Below, one piece after another: positions 46,647 to 59,524 of a stretch of 64,000 nt of DNA. Location of the stretch: positions 263,433,162 through 263,497,161 of the forward strand of contig OY856188.1 of the NCBI GenBank assembly GCA_963693315.1, written 5' to 3'. The notes beneath the pieces were generated by a model, which had not been told where the DNA came from, searched no databases, and saw nothing but the letters and a program-made list of their open reading frames with translations. The stretch is from Diogma glabrata (lineage: Eukaryota > Arthropoda > Insecta > Diptera > Cylindrotomidae). Positions within the stretch are counted from its first letter, which is position 1, and each line of letters opens with the position of its first letter. Made by a program: the position numbers and the translations under genes.

Positions 46647-47544
46647 CTTAGTGCCGACTGTAATAGCGCCGAGAAAAATACTGTCATAGCGCTGAGAATG
46701 AGAAAATTTTGTACGAAGTCTCGGCACTAATTAAATTCAAATTAAAATAACGCAAAGATCAATTTTATTACACAATTTCATTACACTGACATAGTGCCGA
46801 GAATCGAAAACCTCGGCGTTATGTGAGAAAAATTTTAAATTGAATATTTCGGTGCTAATTCAGTTTGAAATGAATTTGGGCCGAGAGTTGAAATCTCGAC
46901 GCTATTACAAAAATTGTTTAAATTGAGTTCCCTGCGCTATTTCAATTTAAACTGAATAGGCGGTTAATTTTAGAATACATTACATAATTTCTTTTTAATT
47001 TTAAGAAATATATTAACCATTAGTCGACGACCAGCGTGGCGGTAATAATTTTTTTCATGCTTAATGAACGAAATATATGGTACATTGTGAAATAGGAATT
47101 GAGAAAAAATGTATAGAAATTTTTTCATAACTATAGTATTCCCTGTCACGGGAAATAACAAATTAAAAAATATTTCTTTATTTTATTTATTGCACTTTTT
47201 TCAATTCCCAATTCACATGGAAATGCCGGAATAGGCGTACTGGAAGATAATAATCTTTGTTTTTTAATAACTAATATTCAGTTTCAATGTTTACGTCTAA
47301 CTTTATTAGTGTGCCGATAGTTCAATCTCGGCACTAAGTCAAATACTTTATGAACTCAATTTCAGCACTAATTCAAAAAAAGTGAATTAATTTTTTAGAA
47401 AATTAAATCTCGGTCCTATGTCAGTTTAGAAATGTCTGCGCTATGTCAGTTTGGAAAAATTTACGCTAATTAAAAAAAAAACTGAATTAATGCCGAGAAT
47501 TTTCTCGGTGCTATGTCATCGGCACTATGACAATCGGTGCTAGG
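46647..47544. mobile_element. ~900-bp inverted-repeat element with many GTGCCGAG motifs
   Basis: The ends are inverted repeats: CTTAGTGCCGACTGTAATAG at 46647 against CCTAGCACCGATTGTCATAG read on the other strand from 47544, about 19 of 26 positions alike. Inside, at least 15 diverged copies of a motif like CATAGTGCCGAGA occur in both orientations, separated by A/T-rich spacers, clustered towards both ends with a gap at about 46960-47300. It has no ORF. The structure suits a non-autonomous DNA transposon with subterminal repeats that bind a transposase; class is unknown. Confidence 0.6.
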
Positions 47545-49256
47545 AGTCTTAAATATTTACACCTTTTGATTTCCGAGAGGCTTCCAAAAACCCTCATGAT
47601 TCTTTGGTTTATCTATATAAAATAAAAATAAAAAAAATTTCGAATGTGACTTATTTACACGATACTGTTTAGGTGGTTTGAGTTACATTTTTACGCATAA
47701 GAGTTAATTGCTAGGTATAGTTAAAAGTAGCAGAAACATTAATATTTTACAACAGAACAAAATTCAAATATGTATTCTAATTTGAAATTTCCTATTTTAT
47801 ATTATCAGTAAAGTACATTTATCAAGTAACAAAAATAATACGAAAATAATCCGTATTAAATTTCATACAAAAACAAAATTGTTAAATTTTGAAATAATAT
47901 CATTATAATTCAATAGAATCCAGGAAATATTTTTCTGATTAATATCTCCAGTAACAATCCATTGTTCAATTAACTATATTATTCTAAAAAAATTTCTATT
48001 AATCAGAAAAATTCATTTCTCATACACAAACATTCTACATATGAGTACAATTTTCTGTATTCAGTTATTGAAATATGACACTTTAACTTAGTTCATTATT
48101 GGCTTAGGTTAGTTGAATTACAACTAAATATTTACATAAAAAATACCCATTCACAAAGAATAGTTTTGTTGATTTTTTTTTTTTGCTTTCATACGTTTTG
48201 CATAGAATTATAATTATGAATGCATCCGCGTATTGTATTTTGCTTATTAAATCTTTTTGTGCTAAAGTTTTTGTTTTTGTTGTTATAAAATACAAAATGT
48301 TTTAAGAAAACAATAGAGAATTCATAATAAGCATTCTAATTTGTATTGTTAGATAAGCTTTTAGACATGGCGATTTTTTGGAAAATTGGTATATAATAAT
48401 ACGTTTAGGAGTTTGTAAAAAGAAATTGTTTAATTAGTTAGCATTAACCAAAAAATATTAGGGTTCTAATACTTTGCAATACTTTTGTATCGAATCATCT
48501 ATGCATCGAATACCTAGAATAAATGTTTTACTAAAACCTTTCTGCTAAAACCGCTCTGTATAAAAATTAGATGCTACTATTCCTCCTTTTATATTGTCAA
48601 GTTTTTAACCTTTCAAGTTGGAATATATAAAACTCAATTCGATATGCGATAACAGATGAGTAATAATACTGTATTTAAATAAGTATTTAACATCTTTATT
48701 ATTTCACAACAATAGGAAGACAATTTAGCAACAATATTCCTCCAACGCCTGATTTTAGAAATTTTTAATATAAATACAGCGTTCAAAATAATACACTTTT
48801 AAAATTTACACTATTTTATGTACACAATTCAGCGTTCCGTTTATAACCACTTTAACGCTGGGTGTTAAGAATATCGCAGTCAAACTTAAACTGTCGAAAT
48901 TTAACTGTTTATCATCCATCAACAAAATAATTACTTAAATTCAATTTTGAATTAATTATCGCACAGCTTTGTGTAATTTTTAAAATATTCTCCATTTCCA
49001 TATTTTCATTTAGTTCACAACTTGATAACCGAAAATTTAAAAAAAAAAAAGGATAGAACAATACAAATTTAAAAATATGTAAACGAAAAATATAACAATA
49101 TGTCAATTTTGACATATAGCACATTTTTTATTTGACCAATATAATCTTCCGTTACCTACAATTATTGTTTTAATGTTAATGGCTTATCTGTTGTCATAGT
49201 TTACCCATTGTGTTGCCCAATAATTGAGATATTTTATTGTTTTAATTTGAAGGTTT
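47545..49256. other. A+T-rich sequence, nothing recognised
   Basis: No coding or repeat feature could be supported. Confidence 0.5.
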
Positions 49257-49612
49257 TATAGAGGCTAATATATTTAAGTCTAAATAATTAATCTCTACAA
49301 AACATAAACGATGCTCATGACATGAACCATCTGCGAACCTTGCCAAAACTTAATCACGCCACCCATATGATAAATTAATTAATTTATTTATTTAATCGAT
49401 TCGAAATCGAAAATACAATTTAGTTCAGTGGAACATTTTCCATCATTTTGGTTGGTGGCAAAAAGTAAAAATAAATTTCTTATTATTATACGGACTTTTG
49501 AGTTGAAAACAACAAATAAAAAATCTAATCATTTTCAAGAAATTAATTTGTTCGCTAATTATACAGTGTGCTCGTTGGGAGAATAAATAAAAATCGAAGT
49601 TGTGTATCTACA
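49257..49612 (+). repeat. 5' LTR of the broken element
   Basis: Starts TATAGAGGCTAATATATTTA, probably TGTAGAGG with a base change, and aligns with 52044-52396 over its whole length. Shared landmarks include CATGAACCATCTGCGAACC, TTTAATCGATTCGAA and CATCATTTTGGTTGG. The 3' boundary is approximate. Confidence 0.8.
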
Positions 49613-49789
49613 TAAGCATTTTTTGTAATATCTTTAAAAATTAAGTATTTCTGAAATAAAAGTTGGAATTGTCTGAAAGATAAAAAAAATAAAAAAAATA
49701 GCCAAAGTCGAAGGTAGTGACCATCTTCATAATGAATCAGTTCTTTGTTAAAATCTACATAAGCTCACAATTTTAATCAATTTACACAT

Positions 49790-52014
49790 CTGCGAAAACC
49801 GCTCAAATTCTTCTTCAGTATCTAGTCCACTTCACATGGTTCGAAAGATAGATCTCGACTGGAGACCATGTGGAGATTATCGCAGGTTAAACGTGGTCAC
49901 GATTCCTGATCGTTATCCGATACCGCACATACAAAATTTTTCGATGAATTTGTATGGTTGCAAAATTTTCTCTAAAACAAACCTTGTTAGAGCTTATTAT
50001 CTCATTCCTGTTGCGAATGAAGATGTTCATAAAACTGCAATTACACTCCACTTGGCTTCTTTGAATTCATCAGAATTCCATTTGGCTTACGTAATGCTGC
50101 ACAAACGTTTCAGCGTTTCATTAATGAAATCGTTCGAGATTTAGACTTCGTCTACATCGACGATATCTTAGTGGCATCGATATATGAGGAACAACACCAA
50201 CTTCATCTGGAACAACTATTCCAGAAACTAAGCGAGTTCGGTGTTCATATTAACAGTTCAAAATGCGTTTTCGGCGTAAACACTCTCGAATTCCTCAGTC
50301 ACACGATAACACCTAATGGTATTCTGCCTTCTCAAGAACGAATTAATGCCATTATGGAATTTCCAGCACCAATGTCAATCAAATGCATTCAGCAATTCGT
50401 TGGTATGATAAATTATTATCATCGATTCATACCGAAACTAGCTGAAACACTAGTTCCAATTCATACACACTTGGGTACTTTACTGAAAAAGCCCAAGACT
50501 CCGAAAAATTTTACTTGGCCAAACGAATGTCAACTCGCATTCACCAATCTAAAAACTGAATTGGGCAATATCACGTTGTTAGTGCATCCACGTAACGATT
50601 CTGCATACAGTATTACTACGGGGGCATCAGACATTGCTGTTGGAGCAGTGTTGCAACAACGTAGCAATGATTGTTGGGAACCATTGGGATTCTTTTTGAA
50701 GAAACTTTCAGACGCTGAAACTAAAAACTCTGCATTTGTGCAAGGTAAGGATAACACTGTCGCGGATACATTATCTTGTGCATCCGACAACGAAACGAAA
50801 CGAAAATCAGTTCAGACTCAGTTCAACTACGATGCTATCTTCGTTGCACAAAAAACAGACTTAGAACTTCAGAATTTACTTTCTGGTTCCGTATGTCACG
50901 CTAGTTCATCAATGAAACTAGAGCTTTTTAAATTTCTGCTAGCCTGCAAAACATCAACGGGTAACAATCGCCCATACATCGCAGAACCATTGCGCAAAAC
51001 GATGTTCAACGCTTTACACAACTTGTCACATCCTGGTGTCAACGGTACACGTAAATTGATTCGATATTTTAGGCCCAGTATAAACAAAGATATTAATCAC
51101 TGGACAAAATCTTGTTTATCTTGCCAACGCTCTAAGGTCCAACGACACACAAAAAGTTCAACAGGACAATTCGAAATTCCACAATCTCGTTTTGAACACA
51201 TCCATATAGATATCGTAGGACTGCCTCCTCCTTCTAATGGATGTTCTTATATTTTAACTTGCGTTAATCGATTCACTCAATTGCCAGAAGTTTTTACTAT
51301 GTCTGATTTGTCTGCTGCTACTATAGCCACGACATTTGTCAACAATTATGTAGCACGATTCGGTGTTCCACTACATATTACGACAAATCAAGGAAGCCAA
51401 TTCGAGTCTAAACTCTTTACCGAATTAACTAAACTTTTAGGCTCACATCGTATACGTACAACGGCCTACTATCCACAAGCAAACGGAATGGTAGAACGTT
51501 TTCATCAACAACTAAAAGCTGCACTTATGGCCAGAGGCAACACCACTCAGTGGAGCTCCGAAATACCAATCATTCTTCTAGGTATTCGAGATACAGTGAA
51601 AAAAGATCTGAAGTGCTCACCCGCAGAACTTATCTACGGACAAACACTGAAACTGCCTGGTGAGTTCTTCGTTCAAAATCCTCTTTCACAGCTGGCTAGT
51701 CATGATACAGTTATTGATCAACTTCGAAATACAATGCACAACTAATTCCAACACCTACACTACAAAGTAAACAAAGCTACATTTTTGTCGCGATAGATAG
51801 AGTAGATAGAGTACGCACAGGCTAACAAACCGCATATGAAGGTTCTTACAAAACCATACGACGTCTCAGTAAACAGTTTGTCATGGAGATCAAAGGCAAA
51901 CAACAATTTGTCTCGATCGATAGATTAAAGCCTGCGTATGGTATTTTGTGTTCAGCTGATCGTTCACCAGCTTCTCGAACACATAAAGCTGTTCATTTCA
52001 AACAGACACATTAA
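49790..52014 (+). pseudogene. Defective pol (RT-RNaseH-INT)
   Basis: Three reading frames are needed. Frame 1 (about 49790-50042) gives the RT start SSPLHMV and [12 protein letters not shown] one-base loss near 50042 moves the frame, which then runs to 51745 with [14 protein letters not shown], an intact YIDD at 50153-50164, and RNase H and integrase text. The last part, to a stop at 52012-52014, is in the third frame (GKQQFVSIDRLKPAYG). RNase H has TTGASD where a catalytic Asp is expected (D to G) and lacks roughly 70-80 residues between NSAF and VQGKDN. Integrase keeps H-x3-H, CX2C, the first Asp (HIDIVG) and the Glu (MVERFH), but has TTNQGS in place of the second catalytic Asp. It cannot be active. 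Confidence 0.88.
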
Positions 52015-52043
52015 ACGAGGGCTTTCATCTACGAACGGGGTAC

Positions 52044-52396
52044 TGTAGAGGTTAATATATTTATGTCTAAATAATTAATCTCTACGAAACATAAACGATA
52101 CTCATGACATGAACCATCTGCGAACCCTGCTAAAACTTAATCACGCCTCCCATACGATAAAGTAATTAATTAATTTATTTAATCGATTCGAATTCGAAAA
52201 TACAATTTAGTTCAATGGAACTTTTCCATCATTTTGGTTGGCGGCAAACAATAAAAATAAATTTCTTCTTATAATACGGGCTTGCAACTTGTAACAACAA
52301 CACAAGAAAATTAATATATGTGGATCGTAAAATCACTTAATTTATATATTTATTCAGTGTGGCTCATTAGAATAAAATAAAATAAACTGTGTACCA
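52044..52396 (+). repeat. 3' LTR of the broken element
   Basis: Starts TGTAGAGGTTAATATATTTA directly after a short ACGGGGTAC purine-containing tract. Aligns with the 5' LTR with scattered substitutions and small indels. No target duplication could be identified. Confidence 0.8.
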
Positions 52397-55318
52397 ATAA
52401 TTAAGACTTTATGCCTAAATTGAAATAAATGTAATTGTACTACGTTCATATTACGATGAAATCAAGCTCGAAATCACCCAAAATTAAAGATTTCAAAAAA
52501 CTGTTCACATTATCATTAACATGATTAAGTTTGAAATCTATTTGCACGTATTCCAAATCTGTGAAAAAAAAAATTTTATTTCAGCTATGTAAAAGATATC
52601 CAAATAGATTTGTCTGTATTTTTTGGTTTTTTTTTGAGTCGAAACCTCCATCAAAAAAAAATTTTTTTTGTATGATTCAAAATTTTATTGAAATTTTGCA
52701 ATAGCCATCTTTTTATTTGAATTCAAAACAAAATATTTCATTTATTAAATGTCACTTTTGAAGTAGGGTTGTATTTTCTTTTTTCGAAAATCAAATATTC
52801 AGGGGTGCTTAGCGTGATTTAGAATGGATTTGATTTAAATCAGCTTTCGACATGATTTTAGTTTTGTATGAAAAGATTAATCAAAACAAGCTGATAATCG
52901 AGCTGAAATCAAAAATTGTTTAAAATCATGGCAATGTGAACGTAGAATTATACGAAATAGAAAGTGTTACACTTATTTGTTATTAGTGCAGTTTACCAGT
53001 ACCTAACTGCATCAGTTTCATCAACATCATCATCAATTCATCGTTTCATCTGCATCAATTTTAATAATAGTATTCATTAGACAATTTTACTTCAGACACA
53101 ATCTTACTAGACTCAATATGCAATCAAATTTTATTTTTCACTAGACTTGCGTAAAGCCTATTTTCTTGCTATTCCAATTTTATTAATCGTGTTTTGTTCA
53201 CTCTCTAAGCTCAAATTAAAACCCACTCCTCGATCGACAAGTTTTTTTTATTTTGATTTATAAAATTCATCTATTTATCTCAGAAACTGTCAAAACAAGA
53301 TCATAATAAAGTAACCATAACTTGTTAAATATTTTAATTTTTTATTAAAATAATTTACCTACACCAAACATAATAATCGTATGGAAATAATAAACTCAAA
53401 AATTAAAATATAAATAATAACAGGGTGGTCTGGTATTTATTAACATTAATCATTCGATCGATAAAATAATTTTTTTTCGATATTTTTCTCTTTTCATCTT
53501 CAATCAATCGCGCCAATCAATTATATCATTACTTTATTTAAGCCGCATATAATATTACTAAGTACAAAACCCGGTTTTTCTTCGCTTTTGTATTTATAAA
53601 TTTTAATATATATATACATATATTTTCTTTTAATTTTCTTTTATAATGTCTTTTTTTGTTTCTAAAGAAAAAAGAAAGAAATGTATATCGTTTGGACGCG
53701 AAATAAAAATTTATCGTTAATCGGCACTATTGTGACGTCAATTATAAAACATGTTGCTTGACCAAACACTACGAATTGAAAATGATTTAAAAGAAGAAAT
53801 AAGAAATTATTTTTCTGGTTTTTCATTTTTCTTCTTTTTATTTATTTAGTTATTATTGAAGAAAATTATTGAAATAATTTAAAAGTGGAACGAACATTAA
53901 CGATAAATCGGTTTTCATATTATTTATTTTTCCATAAATTGGAAAAAAAAATATTATTATATTTATTTTTTAATTTTATCAAGAATCTGTTAAATAATAA
54001 TTTTTTTTTAAATTGGTTTTATCCAATTTTCACATAATAATTCTACTTTCTTATTATTAATCGGTTGTAGTTTATTTCGTTATTAAAATGATATGGCACT
54101 CTACCAGATGGTCAAATTGGTTATTATAGTTTGGAATTATTAGGTTAAGTTAAGATAAATTGATAGTGAATTGGATGCATTTGATTTATGTTAGTTAGCC
54201 TTTGTGAAAGGAGTACTGATCTTGATAGCTTAAGAAGTTTGTATTTTATTCGTATATAATAGTTTTATTGTTGAACTTAACATTAATGGTAATCGTCAAA
54301 GATCATAAATTAAGCTTTTTTATTTTAATTTTCTTACAAGTGTTCAAGACACTTCAATAATTTTAGTCTGATACTCATTCTATATTTAAACATTTTCTAA
54401 AATATTATTTTTATCTAATTTAAAAATTTGAATTCATAAAACTGATAAAAATATCGGCGGCCATTTCTCTCATTTCTTTCCTTTTTGAATTAGACTTATA
54501 AAAATGCTAACAACAAATCACATTAGAAGATACTCATAAAAATCTGTGCTATGGACTAACATCTATTGTAGCTCGTGTTTTAGGTTTTTCTAAATATGCA
54601 CTTACAGCATGAATTTATCTGTTTTATGTTAATTTATGGTAAAATATGATCTGAATTGAACTGAAATTAGCAAAAGCAAAAATTGAAAAATTTATTGAAT
54701 ATTTATATAGGACAAACTGGAAGAACATTTATAAAATTTACCCTTGTGAAAAAAATGCAAAATCAAAATTCAAAAAAATCAAAAAAAATGCCGTGATCAA
54801 CGGTAATTTAAACGTTGGTAGATGTTGAATAGCCGTCTCAGACGTCAAATTGAATCAAAAGGTTGTTTTCTGTATCGTAATATTTTAAACTAAATAAAAA
54901 TAAAATTGACGTTAAAATCGTTTTATAATTAAGTTCTCCATATACTAACAATTTATTAAAATTCTCTCCTAATTGTTATATTTCACAATTTCATAGACAC
55001 AATTCTGATACCATTTCTAACTAAAATATTTTTCTCGCAACGGTTAATATACTCCAAAAAATGCAACACTTGATTGAAACAAAAATTGCATTGATAAAAA
55101 ACCCCAATTTGTTTCATTGAATTAGTTTCAAAATATTGTGCTGTTGTGTGTATTTTATTTTTGCATTACAAAGTTTTTTAAATATTGTTTAAATTGTGTA
55201 CCGCCAGATTTAGTAATTATAATAAAATTAACAAATTCGGATTAATAGGAAGTTTAGTAGTTTTGAAAGTAAAAATAAAAAGAGCAAAGGAGGAAGCGTA
55301 AAAAAGATAAAAAAAAAT
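52397..55318. other. A+T-rich sequence, nothing recognised
   Basis: No exon, transposon protein or structured repeat was found. Confidence 0.5.
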
Positions 55319-55480
55319 TCCCCACCGATGGGAGTGTCATTTGAAAGATCACTTACTCTAAGTAATATCGATGTTTTAATTTAATTTTACATCATTTTAT
55401 GCTAACCTCTTCACCCTTAATGCCGAACATGACGGATCAAAATATTTGAAAAAAAAGCACAATGATATAAAATGTGGTAA
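55319..55480. repeat. Fragment related to R2 internal block
   Basis: Contains GATGGGAGTGTCATTTGAAA, then GATCACTTACTCTAAG, like the GGGTGTCATTTGAAAGAGCAC blocks inside R2 near 8667, 8947 and 9804. Short and diverged. Confidence 0.5.
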
Positions 55481-56336
55481 ATTTTGACCAAAAATTATTT
55501 CGATGGGCCTAATGTTCATGATTTTTCGTATTGACAGCATTTTGATTTAATGTTATAAGATTGCATATTTTATTAAATATTTTCGCTATCTATTTATTCA
55601 TAATATAAATCAACTATTATAAATATCTTCTAATGCTTCTGTGAAAACGTTGAACTTCGTATAATATATTCATAAAACATTTCAGATTATTAAATGTTTT
55701 ATTTTAGAAATATTTCTACTTTAGTTATTGTCATCACCTCAAACGTTGTACTGAATAATTAATTATTACCATGTCAGTTTTTAAACACTTGCTATGACAG
55801 CTTTTATGCAATCAATTTCAATCAAACTTACCTATACTGACTTTAAAGGAAATTAGATTTTCATTGCGTTCATAAAAATATATTTAAATTCTATATTCTG
55901 CAATGAGATCAGTTTTGTGTATTTCTTTAACTTTGATATTGCATTAAATATATACAGGTAGTTTTCGGTCGTACAATATTACGATATTTTACGTAAAATT
56001 TTTTACTCTGGTAACTTTACTTCACGAACAGCAAAAATGCACACAAAAATATACGCATAAACCTAACAAAACATAAAGCGTAAACAACGAAAATAAAGTA
56101 TTATTATTGGCTAGGTCCTATTCAAAATGTTTTGACACTTAAAACCAGAAAAAAATGTGATTTTATTCATGATAATTGAGTGCGTTTAATACTATGAAAC
56201 TGACAGGAAAACCTTGAATTTATTATCACAATGTCTCAACTGAACACTAGAATTATATTCAATGTAACTTTACTAATGTCTGTCCTTCCGAGTGGAGTGA
56301 CATCCCGTATAATAATTTAAAAACATTATTCAAGAC
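55481..56336. other. A+T-rich sequence, nothing recognised
   Basis: No supportable feature was found. Confidence 0.5.
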
Positions 56337-56540
56337 ATGAAAAATCATTTTTCGGTAAACGGCTGTAAAATTGAATTTTACTGCCGCTAAGGAGAAGGTT
56401 AAAGTCTTACTTTTTTGACGTATAACGTCGTTTTTTCCTTTTTTTACGGCAACAGAAAAAGTAATTCATATTTTTACGGTGGCAGAAAAAATATCGCCAT
56501 TTTGTTCCACATTTTAACGGCGACAGCTAAAGTAACATAA
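56337..56540. repeat. Short repeats of TTTTACGGCGACAG type
   Basis: TTTACGGCAACAGAAAAAGTAA, TTTTTACGGTGGCAG and TTTTAACGGCGACAG occur in sequence at about 56442-56537, with an inverted relative (TACTGCCGCTAA) near 56379. Perhaps the remains of a small element. Confidence 0.45.
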
Positions 56541-57377
56541 CATGAGTTATGAAAAGTTTTTGTTATTTGTTCAAACAAATTGTTTAACTATACTAATAAA
56601 AAAATATTTTGATTGAATTATAAAATATGGATTTATTGTATAGCTTTGACAACAAAAAATAACAAATATTTTGATTGGATTATGAAATTTTGAATTGAAA
56701 GGCTGTTTTGATAAAAAAATTTTATTTACACAAATTTAAATGTTTATTTTCCTTTTTTGGAAGTAACAATTACGATAATAAATCACATAAAATTTTGATG
56801 TATTAATTTCATATTTATAAAAAATTTAAACGTTTGCCGAAAAAATAGTGTGCTTTATTCAGAGCTAAAGTTAATTTTTTGTGTTTCGTCTGTCTATGAT
56901 TGTCGCCAAACTTTAGACTCAACACAAAAAGTAGCACTATTTATTCTTCTTTTATAAAATGTAGATAGTTATGGCAAATCATCCCCTACTTTAGGTTAGT
57001 CGTGATTTATTTATTTTTTTTATTTTAATTAAACAATTTTGAATTTTTAATTATTTTTGGATGAGTTCTACTCTGCTCTTTCTCAAGCGTTCTTTAATTG
57101 GCTGGTTTGGTATTAAGCTAAAGTATGTTTATATGTGGGTCCATGCTGGACGATAGTGATAGAGTTCAAGGCAGTTACATGTTTCAGAGTTTTATTATTA
57201 TTTATTATTATCTATTTGTGACGTAATTAAAATCCACTAAAATCAACCAAATCCGGATAAAAAAGTTATTTTGTTCACAAAAACAACAAATTTTGGGACG
57301 AGTAAAAATGTTGTGGTGCGACGTGATCTTACGAGTTCTAAATCCAAAATGCAAGCATTCAATTTTTAGTCAAATTA
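56541..57377. other. A+T-rich sequence, nothing recognised
   Basis: No supportable feature was found. Confidence 0.5.
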
Positions 57378-57620
57378 GGGTCATGATTCATGTAAAATAG
57401 GATTCATAAATTAGGGCCATGATTCATAGAAAAGGATTTTCGTTCAGATAAAAATATATTCGCTCTGATTGGTTGATTGGGCGGTAGCCCGTCTGGTGGT
57501 TTTATCGTACGACAATATTTTTGCCGTACGACAAAAATAATATCTTGAAAAATATTATCTTTGAAAGATATAAAACCAATCTAGAAAATTTTGCTTGTCA
57601 CTTGCATATTAGAAAAATGA
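57378..57620. repeat. Palindromic-core repeat, copy 2
   Basis: Matches 31850-32045: the CATGATTCATGTAAAA start occurs here (with a second partial CATGATTCAT at about 57419), then TTTTATCGTACGACAATAT, CGTACGACAAAAATAATAT and AGATATAAAACC. Confidence 0.65.
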
Positions 57621-57718
57621 ATTTTAAAAGAAAGATTTATTGAGAATTAATCACAATTAAAGTAATTTGCTTTTTACTAATAGTAATTTAATTGTAATTA
57701 ATAATCATATATAATATC

Positions 57719-57874
57719 ACGAGTCGTCAAATAATAGTCGATTATTTTTCATAATCATTATTACGAATGTCATTTGAGGTCCCGAGTGCGCGTAGCGCAC
57801 GAGGGAAATTTTTCACCTCATATGGCATGAGTGGTAATGTTGAAAAATAATCGACTAATAATTTGGTGACGAGT
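57719..57874. mobile_element. Fold-back element with GTGCGC-GTA-GCGCAC core
   Basis: The outer arms mirror each other (a block with TAGTCGATTATTTTTC and TCATTTGAGGT on the left is reversed on the right). The centre is a G+C-rich perfect hairpin, GTGCGC then GTA then GCGCAC (about 57786-57800), flanked by CGAG. Total about 155 bp, no ORF. Confidence 0.7.
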
Positions 57875-58145
57875 TGATTTTAGCAGACAATTTAACGAAC
57901 AGAAATAGTAACATTGTTTCATACAACATAATCCTTTGTTGTCATTTTTTCTTCTAACAAAATTAAATATTATTTCATCTTAGTAGGCGCATAAATGTTA
58001 TAAATTTGTAATTTTTTTTTTGACAGATAAACATAAACATGCAATCATTTATGAATGAAAACGGACATTTTTATTACTTGCAAATTACATTTTGACATAA
58101 TTTTGTATTATTGAATAATTTGTAGAAAAAATTTTATTTAGAAAC

Positions 58146-58193
58146 TAATAATTATAATTATAATTATAATTATAATTATAATTATAATTATAA
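58146..58193. repeat. Microsatellite (ATAATT)n
   Basis: About eight uninterrupted 6-bp units. Confidence 0.9.
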
Positions 58194-58306
58194 AAAAAAT
58201 TATCTCATTAAGAAAAAAAAATTATCTCATTATCTCTTGTTTTAAATTAATATATTAAGTAGGCCGAAAATTGTCAGAAGTAATTTCCCAAGGGCCGTGA
58301 TAATTC

Positions 58307-58420
58307 GAAATAATTTTTTCCCAAAAATTTCGGAAGCAAGTATATTGATAAAAGCACGAGGCCGTAGGCCGAGGGCTATTATCAATACCACTTGCTTGAG
58401 GAATTTTTCAAAAAATTATG
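58307..58420. mobile_element. Fold-back element with GAGGCC-GTA-GGCC core
   Basis: The left arm (ATAATTTTTTCCC, AAGCAAGTATATTGATAA) is mirrored by the right arm (TTATCAATACCACTTGCTT, AAAAAATTAT). The centre reads CGAGGCCGTAGGCCGAGG. Layout matches the element at 57719, including the GTA loop, although the stem sequence differs. Confidence 0.7.
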
Positions 58421-58428
58421 AGAATTTA

Positions 58429-58626
58429 TCAACGAACGAGGGGAATTCGGTTAGAAAATTTTTTGCAATCTAGTTCATAGTTTCGGATGCAGCAAAATTC
58501 CGTAAACATTTTCCAAATAGTTTTCTTGCTCATGGTCGTATTTATTGGGGTATTTTCTTGAATTAGTTGGTCGATTGAATAATTTTCGTTCATCAGAAAT
58601 TTTTTTGAATTTAAATATGTCAACAA
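58429..58626 (-). pseudogene. Unidentified coding-like fragment
   Basis: A 65-residue minus-strand frame with non-random composition (SIDQLIQENTPINTTMSKKT, then IWKMFTEFCCIRNYELDC). The pattern is faintly like the N-terminal part of Crypton/KIAA1958-type tyrosine recombinases. It ends where the fold-back element begins. Very tentative; it may be chance. Confidence 0.25.
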
Positions 58627-58684
58627 CTGCGTTTGTTTACAAATAACAATATATGAGATTTATTTATATATTTTTTATGAACTA

Positions 58685-58763
58685 TACGTCTGGCCAACTA
58701 AGATAACAGTTAATTATTTCAAAATTAGACTGATAATTTTTAATATCCCAGTAGGCCAGACGT
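58685..58763. repeat. Perfect 11-bp inverted repeat
   Basis: TACGTCTGGCC (58685-58695) and GGCCAGACGTA (58753-58763) with a 57-nt spacer. Could be the ends of a very small MITE. Confidence 0.65.
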
Positions 58764-59524
58764 ATTAATATTGTTATTAATATAATTCAAATTTTATTGG
58801 TGAAATTGAATGATGTCATTACATTTTAGAGAATTTCATTGGTTTAAATTAAAATAAAACTAAGGCAAAAGATTTTCACTATAATTCGCTGTTCCTTCCC
58901 ACCAGAGAAAAATAATCGACATAATTCATTTTGATTTGTTAAAAAATAGTAAATGAAACGTTTTTATTGGACCTTATCGAAACTTTATTTAGTGAGTTGA
59001 ATTGTCAGCAAAACTTACTTTTAAAATTCATTTTTCAATTACGACAAACAAATTTGTCTAGGTTATGTTTTTATATCAAACTCAAAATGACAGTACAGAT
59101 TAAAAGTTATTACCGCTCCTCAACTAATTCGTGCGAATATATTTTATCTGAACGAAAAAAATTATTTTAGATGAATCACGGCCCTTATCCTATTCAAACC
59201 TCGAATTTTGTTTTGCATAGATTAATTTACATTTTGTTTTCGGAAAATTTTCGGACTGTTACCATAACAATAAGATGCCATATATAAATTACTTATCTTT
59301 TGTAAAATATACCACAGCAAAACCTGTATATCTAAATATAACTAAATGTATCTAAATATAACTAAATAGGGAAATATAAATAATAAAAATTACATAATGT
59401 ATAAGTTCAAGAATACTTTACAGCAAAAAGTCACGGCTGGGGTATAAACATTGAGATAGCAGTTTTTCTCTTTGGGATTGTCACGTGACGCAGCAGAAGA
59501 GTTGTTGGTGCTATATTTTCAATC

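Larger units (their letters stand above)
49257..52396 (+). mobile_element. Broken Ty3/Gypsy retrotransposon, CsRn1-like
   Basis: Two similar but diverged LTRs (about 49257-49612 and 52044-52396) enclose only 2.4 kb carrying RT, a truncated RNase H and integrase. Gag, protease and the beginning of RT are missing. Integrase text (RFGVPLHITTNQGSQFES, YYPQANGMVERFH) resembles the CsRn1/Kabuki-type insect elements, an inference. LTR differences, frame shifts and lost catalytic residues mark it as old. Confidence 0.85.
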
